A stretch of DNA of 64,000 nucleotides, taken from assembly GCA_035529075.1 (NCBI GenBank), contig DATKXK010000010.1, positions 229,401 to 293,400 on the forward strand, read 5' to 3'. Below the pieces are notes generated by a model. That model saw only the letters and a program-made list of their open reading frames with translations. It ran no database searches and had not been told where the DNA came from. Origin of the DNA: Acidobacteriota bacterium. GTDB lineage: Bacteria > Zixibacteria > MSB-5A5 > GN15 > FEB-12. Below, piece after piece: positions 16,924 to 25,456 of the stretch; position 1 is the first letter of the stretch; every line of letters begins with the position of its first letter. The position numbers were made by a program, and so were the translations under genes.

Positions 16924-19107
16924 TTACTCCTGTGTTTCGACGACTCGCATGACGGCGGAGAACTTCTTGTCCGAGCGCAGTTTGGAGAGTTCCTCCTGCG
17001 ACGCGAGCTCCTTGTACTTGTCGTAGGTCTTCCTGACGTTGTTGGTATCGTCGTCAGCCAGGTAACTCAGCATGAGAAACTGGTACACCAGGGGGTTCTC
17101 GGGATCCAATGACCTCGCGTCCTTGAAGTGCTTGACCGCCTTTTCATAATACCCCTGGTTGAAACGTGCTTCACCGAGGCCGTAGTACGCCTGGGCGTTT
17201 CGCTTATCGAACCTGATCGCCGTTTCGTAATCCGCAATGGCTGCGATCTCCTCGCCCTTGGCCAGGTAAAGGGAAGCGCGGCCGAGAAGGGCGGGGACCG
17301 CCTCTCGATCCATTTCGAGACAGTGGTTGTATGCGGTGATCGCTCTGTTGTATTCGCCCTTAAACCGGTACTGCTCCGCCGCTCGGATGTAATCGTCTAA
17401 GGCGGACGGATTCTGTCCCGTTCGCTCGTATGCCTGGGCGCGGGCGAAGTACGCCTCGGCATAACTGGGCTTGATCCGTACCGCCTCCGTGAGGTCGGTA
17501 ATCGCGGTTTCGTATTCGTTAGCTTTCAGGGCGCGCTCGCCCGAATGAAAGTAGTCCGTCTCGGCGTACGTCTTTTCCTTTTGTGCCGGGCTCATCGGTT
17601 CAAGAGTGACGTCGAGTTTGGTCGTCTTTCCGGCCACCAGTTCCAGGGTGCCCGTGGCCGTCCGGTGTCCGTCCGCCGCTATCGAGTAGGAGTGTTTCCC
17701 CGGTTTCAGCCGTGAGTACGTGAGGTTGCCGGCGCCCACGACGGATCCGTCGATAGACAGGCGCGGGACTTCGACATTGGTATTCACGGCAATCTTCGCC
17801 GTTTGCGGCGCTGTGCTGGCCGCTCGCGGCCGGTCGGCCGCCGGTTTTGAGGATTTCGTCGGGCTGGAGCCGGTTTGCGGGGCCGCCTGCGGCTGGGCCC
17901 GCTCACGAGATTCGGCCGCCGCTTCGGCGGGTACCGGGCGAACGGTCGCGACGGTAGGCTTGGTGCGGGATTCAGACGAAGGCTGGAGAGTCAGCATTGA
18001 AATTTCGCCGTCGACCACTGTGGCGTAATCGGTCGCGGCCACCTCGCCGTCAACGATGCACTCGATCTTGTAACTGCCGGCCTCTATCAGATCGGTCTTG
18101 AAAAAACCCTGGGCGTTCGTTCGGCAGGACTTGCCCAGGGCCGGCAGGCGGATCGTAACAGCCTGCAGCAAGGGGCGTTCGTGACTGTCTAATACCACTC
18201 CGACAATTCTTCCGTCTCCGGTCGTGATGTCCGATGTGAACTGGGTGCCGATCGCGAAAATGGCGACGGCCGCAACGGGGGCTATAATCGCGGCCAGCAG
18301 CTTGGAATTGAGTTTCTTCTTGCGCAGCACGTATTGGCGCTGGTTAATGATCAGTTCATCGTGCTCGTGCAGTTCCTGCTCACCGGTAATCTGGACGATG
18401 TTTTTGGCATAGTATGCGACCCCTCTGGTCCGCTGGGCCATTTGCGGCCTGGGCTTGACCTCCGGCGCTGCCGTGTCCGGTTTGCTCGGACCTGCTTTTT
18501 TGGGTGGTACGATGGGGGCGGTGTCGAAGCCCTTCGGTTTTTCCGGCTTGTCCGCGGCCTGTCCGTCGGTCGGTCGCCGATCGATATGTTTCAGAAGATC
18601 GAGCTTCTCCTCATCGCTGAGGTACTCGGTCGAACCGCCGTACAGGTTTTGCTTGATGGATTTGATCTGATCATCGGAGAGCTTCCGCACCTGGCTGGTG
18701 CTGTCGCTGGAGGGTGCGGATCCGGCTGGCGGTTCGTCGGAGACTGTGCCTCCCCCGGTATCCGTCTCCTGCGGGGCAGGCATCGTTGGGTTGCTGTCTC
18801 CGATCGGTGAGCAGTTGCCTGTATCCGATCCGACCGCGCCCCCGCCGATGCCGGCGCCGGATATCGCCTCCCGCTGGACCAGGTCGGCGGTCGTCTCCAG
18901 CCCGAGGTCTCCGTCGGTCTTTTTCGGCACTACGCCGCCGACTAGGTCATGGGACGCGTCGTGCGTTTCGGTGATGACAAAGTCGAGATTGTCGGGGGCT
19001 CCGTCAGGTGACTCAGGCGCAGGGCCCGACGTCAGGCGCTGACCGCAACACGCGCAGAATTCGGTGTCAGCCGCCTGTTCGGTATGGCACTGTGGACATA
19101 TTTTCAA
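16924..19107 (-). CDS. zinc ribbon - TM - carboxypeptidase-regulatory-like - PEGA - TPR protein
   Basis: I place the start at the TTG at 19107, preceded by AAGGA; a GTG 30 bases upstream has no ribosome site. The 727-residue product begins with a zinc ribbon (CPQCHTEQAADTEFCACCG). A long Pro/Ser/Thr linker follows, then a basic stretch and one membrane span (LLAAIIAPVAAVAIFAIGTQ). Beyond it are a carboxypeptidase-regulatory-like beta domain (GRIVGVVLDSHERPLLQAVT), an Ala/Pro linker, a PEGA domain (VPRLSIDGSVVGAGNLTYSRL..GKHSY) and at least five TPR repeats. The ribbon would be cytoplasmic and PEGA/TPR periplasmic. A scaffold role in envelope assembly is inferred only. Confidence 0.8.
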   Translation of the reverse strand: MKICPQCHTEQAADTEFCACCGQRLTSGPAPESPDGAPDNLDFVITETHDASHDLVGGVVPKKTDGDLGLETTADLVQREAISGAGIGGGAVGSDTGNCSPIGDSNPTMPAPQETDTGGGTVSDEPPAGSAPSSDSTSQVRKLSDDQIKSIKQNLYGGSTEYLSDEEKLDLLKHIDRRPTDGQAADKPEKPKGFDTAPIVPPKKAGPSKPDTAAPEVKPRPQMAQRTRGVAYYAKNIVQITGEQELHEHDELIINQRQYVLRKKKLNSKLLAAIIAPVAAVAIFAIGTQFTSDITTGDGRIVGVVLDSHERPLLQAVTIRLPALGKSCRTNAQGFFKTDLIEAGSYKIECIVDGEVAATDYATVVDGEISMLTLQPSSESRTKPTVATVRPVPAEAAAESRERAQPQAAPQTGSSPTKSSKPAADRPRAASTAPQTAKIAVNTNVEVPRLSIDGSVVGAGNLTYSRLKPGKHSYSIAADGHRTATGTLELVAGKTTKLDVTLEPMSPAQKEKTYAETDYFHSGERALKANEYETAITDLTEAVRIKPSYAEAYFARAQAYERTGQNPSALDDYIRAAEQYRFKGEYNRAITAYNHCLEMDREAVPALLGRASLYLAKGEEIAAIADYETAIRFDKRNAQAYYGLGEARFNQGYYEKAVKHFKDARSLDPENPLVYQFLMLSYLADDDTNNVRKTYDKYKELASQEELSKLRSDKKFSAVMRVVETQE

Positions 19108-19234
19108 AGTGAAATCATCCTTTTTTGGGTTCCCCACTACATGTGCGTAATATCGACGGTTCGTGATTTTTCTTTAAATCCGGGCAGTAGACGGGACGTC
19201 TATGGAGGGAAGCGGCTGATTTCCAAATAACCGC

Positions 19235-19264
19235 TTGACAGCCGATTGGCTTTAAGGTTATAAT
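19235..19264 (+). promoter_or_regulatory. consensus sigma70 promoter
   Basis: Perfect TTGACA (19235-19240) and TATAAT (19259-19264) hexamers are separated by 18 bases. The lipoprotein coding start is about 58 bases downstream of the predicted start site. Confidence 0.85.
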
Positions 19265-19328
19265 TTTGGTTCTGAGAACGGGAAGGATTAATAGAGATTC
19301 GGGAATGTTCCTGAGGAGGAAGAGATAA

Positions 19329-20882
19329 ATGTCGAAGCCCTACAACCGGCTGTGGTTCCCCGCCTTAGCCCTCTCGGTGCTGGCTGTGATTTTCAGTTGC
19401 AGTCAGCCGGACGATGTTCTGACGCCGGTATCACGGACAGTTCTCAACTTGGCGGTCGAGCGGCTTCCCACACCACCCGTTGGCATGGTCTATGAACTCT
19501 GGGTTTCCGAGGAGGTCGTCCAGGGCTATGATCTTGATCCCGAGACCATCCTGTCGCTGGGCAAGTTCTCCTTTATGACTTCTGACACCCTGATAGCGTT
19601 TTTGGAACCGGTAGATACTATGGAGATCGTAAGGGCCGATTCAAATCAGTTTGTTATCGAAGGCGATCTCTTTGCGTATCGGTCGGTCTTTGTATCGGTG
19701 GAGCACGTGGATGACCTGGATCCCGACGTGCCGGGGCCGATTATGCTTGTCGGCAACGTAATTCCTCTGGGAGATTTCACCCCGACCCTCAATTTCCCGA
19801 TTTCGGATGAGCTGTGGGAGAGCACGGTGCAGTACAATCTCGAGGCTGTCTCCGACAACCGCAGCAACGTCAACGACAGCCGCGGCATATGGTTCTGCAG
19901 CTACCGCACGACCCTGGATACCATTCCCGATACGCTGAATCTTGACACGATTACTTACCCCTGGATAGTCACGGTAATCCAGCCCGTGATTGAGGACGGC
20001 GAGACGCTTAACAAAGACTCGCTCTATGCCGTGCGCCCGTTTACGGTACGGGATATCCAGGTCGTCACGGAAAAAGTGCTCTACGGGCCCGACACCCTTA
20101 TCCTTAACGTCGACTCCTTCATGCATACCCACGTCACGTTTGTCTTGGAAAGCCTCGCCGACAGTACACCCCCGTTCACCAAACGCGACCTGGATGCCGG
20201 GGCGTTTCAGGTGACGGCACCCGGTGATGCATCCCGGGTGGTTCGGTACGACATCTTCACCCAGGGCGAGGAGGGCTACGGCCTGCCGGGCTTCGCCCAG
20301 TGGGGCTGGAAATACAAAGGCTGGGCTGTCTCGCCGTACATCCCGACGGCCGGCACCGGTGAGTTCACACCTCCGGCGTGGCCGTACAATACGCCCGAGA
20401 GGACCTGGATTCCGGGAGCCGAGGGCGGCCTTGTCACCACCGGGACGTTTACGAGAATCGATACTATCGATGACAACGACCCCTTCACGCTTGACTCGCT
20501 CGCCGGTGACCTGCGTGTCGTGGACACGCTCGGCGAAACCACTCTCGTGACTATTTACAAGCGGCCGTACTATCCCGGGGAGGACTTCCTGAACAGCGCT
20601 TCACTGCTGGCCCGCTACGGTTTGACCGAAGTCGAGCTCATGCCCGAGGCGGCAAACGGGAGTATCGAGGGGACTGTATTTATCAGCCTGGAGCCGGACA
20701 ACGGCCTGACGGACTCTACGAATTTCCCGCTGATAGCCTTTATTGGCGAGGTTCCCCCCTTCTACACAGTCTCGGGATTGGCTCGCGACCCCGTGGTTGT
20801 CACCATGGTCGGCAAGTATGGCACCGTACCGGGCACGAATCAGGGATTCCCTGAGATAAAGGTCAGGTTCAAGAGGCAGTAG
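19329..20882 (+). CDS. hypothetical lipoprotein
   Basis: A 517-residue protein with a lipoprotein signal (LALSVLAVIFSC, lipidated Cys near 25). The ATG follows GAGGAGGAAGAG. The mature part is acidic and beta-rich, with repeated aspartate/threonine-rich turns. It contains EVFQ-less, low-similarity Ig-like stretches and a central passage rich in Pro/Gly (GYGLPGFAQWGWKYKGW) that resembles lipoproteins described only as hypothetical in FCB-group genomes. I recognise no catalytic motif. Consensus promoter boxes and its own terminator mark it as monocistronic and probably well expressed. Confidence 0.75.
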   Translation: MSKPYNRLWFPALALSVLAVIFSCSQPDDVLTPVSRTVLNLAVERLPTPPVGMVYELWVSEEVVQGYDLDPETILSLGKFSFMTSDTLIAFLEPVDTMEIVRADSNQFVIEGDLFAYRSVFVSVEHVDDLDPDVPGPIMLVGNVIPLGDFTPTLNFPISDELWESTVQYNLEAVSDNRSNVNDSRGIWFCSYRTTLDTIPDTLNLDTITYPWIVTVIQPVIEDGETLNKDSLYAVRPFTVRDIQVVTEKVLYGPDTLILNVDSFMHTHVTFVLESLADSTPPFTKRDLDAGAFQVTAPGDASRVVRYDIFTQGEEGYGLPGFAQWGWKYKGWAVSPYIPTAGTGEFTPPAWPYNTPERTWIPGAEGGLVTTGTFTRIDTIDDNDPFTLDSLAGDLRVVDTLGETTLVTIYKRPYYPGEDFLNSASLLARYGLTEVELMPEAANGSIEGTVFISLEPDNGLTDSTNFPLIAFIGEVPPFYTVSGLARDPVVVTMVGKYGTVPGTNQGFPEIKVRFKRQ

Positions 20883-20912
20883 ACCGGACGCGGCTGTCAT
20901 AAGAAAGTATGT

Positions 20913-20945
20913 AAAGGCCGGCACCTGCGGGGTGCCGGCCTTTTT
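20913..20945 (+). terminator. intrinsic terminator of the lipoprotein gene
   Basis: AAAGGCCGGCACC (20913-20925) pairs with GGTGCCGGCCTTT (20931-20943) around a five-base loop, followed by T residues to 20945. Confidence 0.92.
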
Positions 20946-21082
20946 CGGTGCCTGTTCGGGTGCCGGGCATTGCCGGGAGTTGTAGTGAAACTCGCTGCTG
21001 CTTGCACAGTTGTCTGCACCGGGCATCAGAGAGCGAGGCGACGCGCTCTCTGGCCGCCGCCTGACGGACCGCACATTTTCTG

Positions 21083-21111
21083 TTGCTTGCAAAGGCGTTA
21101 TGCTGTATACT
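21083..21111 (+). promoter_or_regulatory. candidate promoter upstream of the structured RNA
   Basis: TTGCTT (21083-21088), 17 bases and TATACT (21106-21111) would start transcription near 21118, about 95 bases before the three-way-junction element. A small hairpin, CGGGCA with TGCCCG (about 21149-21178), lies in the intervening transcript. Confidence 0.5.
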
Positions 21112-21212
21112 TAAAGCGAGAAATCAAATCCTCTCGAATTTACATCCACGGGCACGGTTGTTGCGTTTAGCCTGCCCGGAAATGGCTTTTGCCTCTGTAA
21201 GCGTCGAATAAC

Positions 21213-21292
21213 TAGGGAGTGGTGTGCGCTGGATCTCCAGCCACCTGACGTTAGAGTCGGGCATCCCCCCTCCACCACTCCCTACTTTTTTT
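21213..21292 (+). ncRNA. three-way-junction structured RNA ending in a T7 tract
   Basis: TAGGGAGTGGTG (21213-21224) pairs perfectly over 12 bases with CACCACTCCCTA (21273-21284). The stem encloses two further hairpins: GCTGG/CCAGC (21228-21241) and CCTGAC/GTCGGG (21244-21261, one G-U pair). Seven T residues (21286-21292) follow the closing stem. It could be a small RNA with a built-in terminator or a riboswitch-like attenuator for the downstream kinases, whose coding begins at 21364. I do not recognise a known class. Confidence 0.55.
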
Positions 21293-21363
21293 GTCCGTTA
21301 CCCCGTCAATTCAGATTTCACCGGAATCTGTCGATAGAGACCCTAATCGATGGAGGGTGAACG

Positions 21364-23325
21364 GTGAACAGGCAGAAATCCGGGGGCCCGGGGATACTCA
21401 TACGGCTCAGCAACCTGATTGTACTTCAGGTCCTATTCATCTTTGCAGCTCTGGGCCTGATCCTGTTTTATCCGGATCAAGAGCCTGAGGTACGCTACAA
21501 TTCGGCGCTCATACGAGAACAAATAGAACAGGTCTGCGGCCAGGTGGCCGAGCGGCTGGCCGGTACCGAGGCGCCTGCGGCTGAGGGTCCGGAGATCGTT
21601 CCCCTGGCCGAGGTAACGCAGGGTCCGTCACCCATCTCGGCGGCGGCGCTCTATGAGTTGCGCCCGGACGACCCTGGTCAGCCCCGGCCGCTGTTTCACT
21701 GGGAGTCAGGATCAGGCTCGTCAGCGGACGGATCTGAGGCCACGCGGGCGCTCGGGACAGTGGATTTTCGGGTCCTCCGGTACGTCGCCGCCCAAGAGGA
21801 CTGCTACATTCTCACCACCACCGTGACCCCTATGGTCTCGATTCACTACTGTCATATTCCCGGGGACGCTCAATCGCCGCGCGTACTGGCGGCAGCGGTG
21901 GATTATGGCGTGTACTATGCGTCTCCGGCCAACGAACGGTATGCGTTCTTCCTGCTGTTCTTGTGCTCCACGCTCATCTCGCTGCTGACCATATACCTGA
22001 TAGTCAGGAGACTGAAGCGTCCGATGGACAGGCTGATTCACGGCATGGAGAAGACGGCGCAGGGCGAACTGTACTGCCTGGTGGAGAGCGACGGTGACCG
22101 TGAACTGAAGCGCCTGACGGACGCCTTCAACCGCATGGCCCAGACGCTGTGGAGCAATCACAAAGCGCTCAAGGATTCCGCCGATCGGCTGAAGAAGTCC
22201 AACCTGTCGCTGATCGATTCCCAGATTTTCCTGGCGACCCTTATCAACAGCTCGCCCCTGAGCATCATTGTCTCCGCTCCCAACGGCAGGGTGGTGCTGT
22301 GCAACGACCGGGCGACCGGCGATTTCGGTTTCGAGGGCGAGCAGTTGGTGGGGCGCGACATAACGGACCTGCTGCATATCTCCTCAGCGGAATTCACCGA
22401 GAACCTGACAACGCTCAACGACAGGTTCGGCTGCGAGGCCCTGTGCCGGCGGTCCGACGGTACGTACTTCCCCGCCTACGTGATCGTCAACCCGATACAG
22501 GTCAGTGGAAATACCCCCCAGGGGTATCTATACATTACCAAGGACATCACGGCGAGCAAGGATTTCCAGGAGATGATAATCAGGCTTGACCGGTACTGCA
22601 CGCGCGGCGAGATGGCCGGTGACATTGCCCACGAAATCAACAACTACCTTGCGATTCTCTCCGGGAACCTTGAATTGCTCCCGCTGCTTCTTCGGAAAGG
22701 CGACGCGGAAAAGATCGACAAGAAACTTGACCTGATGAAAGGGACGGTAGACAAAATCGTTCGCTTTGCCAACGGACTCATGGATATCCCTCAGGACGAG
22801 GCCCGTCTCGAAGCCTGCAGCCTGAACCAGATCGTCGAGAATGTGGTGGCCTTCCTCAAGCCGCAAAACCGATTCGATGGCATTCATCTGGTCACGAGCC
22901 TGGCGCCGGATCTGCCGCTGGCGCACCTTGACCCGGCACAGGTGCAGCAACTGCTCGTGAACCTCCTGTTCAACGCCGCCGATGCCGTCGCCGACGGGGA
23001 GGGCGACAGGGAAATCCGCGTCACGACCTCGCTTCAGGCGGGAGAAAAAGGAAATTACGGCCGGGTCGAGGTCCGCGACAACGGGACGGGCGTACCGCCG
23101 GAAAAGGTTGACAGCCTGTTCCGGGATCGGTTTACGACCAAGCGAAAGGGTCATGGCATCGGACTGATAACCTGCCGCAAGATTGTTGAGGTCCACGGCG
23201 GCCACATCGGTTACAGGTTCGACAACGGCGCCGTGTTCTGCTTTGACACCCCTCTCGAAGCACGTCGGGGTGAAAGGCTGCCTGAGCCGTCGCGCAAGGT
23301 ACCGGCTGCAACCCCCGGTAACTGA
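21364..23325 (+). CDS. membrane sensor histidine kinase (periplasmic sensor, HAMP, PAS)
   Basis: A 653-residue kinase starting at GTG after GGAGG. A first membrane span (residues 10-38) and a second (about 195-215) enclose a periplasmic domain of about 155 residues. A HAMP-like linker (RRLKRPMDRLIHGMEKTAQGE), a PAS domain (about 290-400), a DHp helix with phospho-acceptor H423 (GDIAHEINNYLAILSG) and an ATPase domain follow. The ATPase motifs are NLLFNAADAV, DNGTGVPPE and KGHGIGLITC. No receiver or response regulator is adjacent. A second kinase follows 42 bases later, so the two are probably co-transcribed and may act as a pair. The signal sensed is unknown. Confidence 0.9.
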   Translation: MNRQKSGGPGILIRLSNLIVLQVLFIFAALGLILFYPDQEPEVRYNSALIREQIEQVCGQVAERLAGTEAPAAEGPEIVPLAEVTQGPSPISAAALYELRPDDPGQPRPLFHWESGSGSSADGSEATRALGTVDFRVLRYVAAQEDCYILTTTVTPMVSIHYCHIPGDAQSPRVLAAAVDYGVYYASPANERYAFFLLFLCSTLISLLTIYLIVRRLKRPMDRLIHGMEKTAQGELYCLVESDGDRELKRLTDAFNRMAQTLWSNHKALKDSADRLKKSNLSLIDSQIFLATLINSSPLSIIVSAPNGRVVLCNDRATGDFGFEGEQLVGRDITDLLHISSAEFTENLTTLNDRFGCEALCRRSDGTYFPAYVIVNPIQVSGNTPQGYLYITKDITASKDFQEMIIRLDRYCTRGEMAGDIAHEINNYLAILSGNLELLPLLLRKGDAEKIDKKLDLMKGTVDKIVRFANGLMDIPQDEARLEACSLNQIVENVVAFLKPQNRFDGIHLVTSLAPDLPLAHLDPAQVQQLLVNLLFNAADAVADGEGDREIRVTTSLQAGEKGNYGRVEVRDNGTGVPPEKVDSLFRDRFTTKRKGHGIGLITCRKIVEVHGGHIGYRFDNGAVFCFDTPLEARRGERLPEPSRKVPAATPGN

Positions 23326-23367
23326 TTTTCCTTGCCCTGAATCAGAGGCTCCAATAGCTTAGACGGT

Positions 23368-25404
23368 ATGACTGAACCCTCTGCGCGACTGCAGGTGGCG
23401 TTCGATCGCCACGTGGCCTTGATCCTTACGGTGGCCGTGGCGGTGGCGGTGCTGGCGTTAACGGCGATGGCGATCCGCAAGAGCCGCACCGACAGCTTCG
23501 AACTGCTCGTGGAACAGGGGCGGGCGTTTACGGAGGCTCTGGCTGAGGCCTCCAGCAACGCCATTGCCGCCGAGACGTTCTATGACCAGCTGCTGCAGAA
23601 GCGGTACGCCGATCTGGTTACCTCTCTGACGGAAGAGAATCTCAATCTTATCACGGGGCAGGACCTGTTGCGTTTTGCCGACGCCCATGATCTGTACAGC
23701 GTTTACATATACGACAGCAGCGGCCAGATGATCCTCGGGACGACGGCGCGCGGACTTCGCCCGGCCCTGCCCGAGTTCGTGGACAGGGAGGTCAGCCAGT
23801 TTTTCTCCGGTCCGCAGATCAGTTTTATCCTGCTCACCGACGAGGAGGACAGCCGGACGCCGATGATGCACTACTACCTCCAGGTGAACAGCCAGCTCGA
23901 CCGGGTGGTGGTGCTGGCCTGCGACGCTTTGTACTACGGGGAGGCCGTGCGGCAGACGGGCATAGGGTACCTGGCCCAGAACATGGCGCGGGAGAAGGGC
24001 GTAGAGTACATCATCTACCAGTCGACCGAGGGAATCATTTTCGCTTCGCGCAAACCCGGGGATCTGCTGGCTATCGAGTCCGACCCCTTCCTGTTACGGG
24101 CGCTCGAGAGCGATTCCATACTCAGCCGCCGGTTTGACTTTCAGGGGGAAACGCTGCTGGAGCTCGTCCGGCCCTTTTCGACAGATCGGTTTCCGTTCGG
24201 GCTGTTTCGGGTGGGACTTTCTCTGGACCGGTATTATGCCGTGTCGCGCGGGCTGACAATTCAGTTGGCCGTTCTGGCGGCCGCCCTCTTCTGCCTGCTG
24301 CTGGTGGTTATCCTGTATCTGAACAGCCGGCACAAGCGCCGGGAACTGGCCCGGGAGTATACGCGCATCAAGTCGGTGACCGACAAGATCTTTGAACAGA
24401 TGCGCACGGGCGTGGCCGCCGTTGACGGTCACGGCGTGCTGCGTCTGGCCAACGACGCATTTGAACAGATACTTGGATTGACCAACGTCACGGGCAAAGC
24501 CTGGTCGAAAGTGGCGCCGGACGAACGCCTGTACCTGGACCCCTTCTTAGCCGGACCGGACCAGGCTGATGAGACCGAGATTACGGTGCAACTGGGCGGC
24601 GAGGAGAAAACGCTCCTCGTGGCGCGATCGAAGATCGCCGCAACGGATGCCGACAGTGCTTCGGCCGTGATGGTCGTTTATGACATAACGCGCCTGAAAG
24701 AGTTCGAACAGGTTTCGGCGCGGCGGGAACGGCTCTCCGAGATGGGGGATCTCGCGGCGGGGGTCGCCCATGAAATACGAAACCCGCTTAACGCCATCTC
24801 GATTGCCGCGCAGCGCCTGGCTGCCGAGTTTACGCCCCGGGAGAACCACGATGAATACCGCACCTTTACCCAGACGATCCGTGGCGAAACCAAGCGGCTC
24901 AACGAGATCATTTCCCGTTTCCTGGCCCTCTCCCGTGAGGAGAAGAAAAAGACCGCCCAGGTGCGGCTCGATAAATTCTTTGCCGAGTTGGGAGATCTGC
25001 TGCGGGTCGAGGCCGCAAGGCTGAAGATTGAATTGACGTTTGATGTTCCCCCGGGACTGACTCTCACGGCCGATCCTGATCTTCTGAAACAGGTCTTTCA
25101 GAACCTGTTCAGCAACGCCAAGGAAGCGATAAACGGACAGCCCGGACGGGTCGCGGTGGAGGCGTCACGCCTTGACGACCAGGTTCGCATTGTCTTCTCC
25201 GACAGCGGTCCCGGTATCCCGGAACAAATGCGTGAGAAAGTCTTTGCCCCGTACTTTACGACGAGGGAAACCGGCACGGGCCTCGGGTTGGCCACCGTGG
25301 ATCGGATAGTGAGTGAATTCGGCGGCACCATGAAGATCGCCGAAAGTCGGTGGGGGGGCGCCGGCGTGATCATTACGTTTCCTGCGGCCGGGTCTGGAGC
25401 ATAA
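23368..25404 (+). CDS. membrane sensor histidine kinase (NtrB/ZraS-like)
   Basis: A 678-residue kinase. Membrane spans at about 15-37 and 290-312 flank a large periplasmic sensor of about 250 residues. A PAS-like domain follows (about 335-440, VAAVDGHGVLRLANDAFEQILGL), then DHp with H468 (GVAHEIRNPLNAISIAAQRL). The ATPase domain has NLFSNAKEAI, DSGPGIPEQ and TGTGLGLATV. The DHp type is that of kinases that feed NtrC-family regulators, but none is encoded nearby. The ribosome site is weak, so expression may depend on the upstream kinase. A hairpin follows the stop at once. Confidence 0.9.
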   Translation: MTEPSARLQVAFDRHVALILTVAVAVAVLALTAMAIRKSRTDSFELLVEQGRAFTEALAEASSNAIAAETFYDQLLQKRYADLVTSLTEENLNLITGQDLLRFADAHDLYSVYIYDSSGQMILGTTARGLRPALPEFVDREVSQFFSGPQISFILLTDEEDSRTPMMHYYLQVNSQLDRVVVLACDALYYGEAVRQTGIGYLAQNMAREKGVEYIIYQSTEGIIFASRKPGDLLAIESDPFLLRALESDSILSRRFDFQGETLLELVRPFSTDRFPFGLFRVGLSLDRYYAVSRGLTIQLAVLAAALFCLLLVVILYLNSRHKRRELAREYTRIKSVTDKIFEQMRTGVAAVDGHGVLRLANDAFEQILGLTNVTGKAWSKVAPDERLYLDPFLAGPDQADETEITVQLGGEEKTLLVARSKIAATDADSASAVMVVYDITRLKEFEQVSARRERLSEMGDLAAGVAHEIRNPLNAISIAAQRLAAEFTPRENHDEYRTFTQTIRGETKRLNEIISRFLALSREEKKKTAQVRLDKFFAELGDLLRVEAARLKIELTFDVPPGLTLTADPDLLKQVFQNLFSNAKEAINGQPGRVAVEASRLDDQVRIVFSDSGPGIPEQMREKVFAPYFTTRETGTGLGLATVDRIVSEFGGTMKIAESRWGGAGVIITFPAAGSGA

Positions 25405-25406
25405 AA

Positions 25407-25432
25407 GAAGCGGCCCGTCTTCGGGCCGCTTC
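25407..25432. terminator. hairpin between convergent kinase and citrate synthase genes
   Basis: GAAGCGGCCCG (25407-25417) pairs with CGGGCCGCTTC (25422-25432) around a TCTT loop. Only short T runs flank it, but its position between convergent stops supports a bidirectional terminator. Confidence 0.7.
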
Positions 25433-25456
25433 TCATTCCATCCTGGCAGACTGGGG

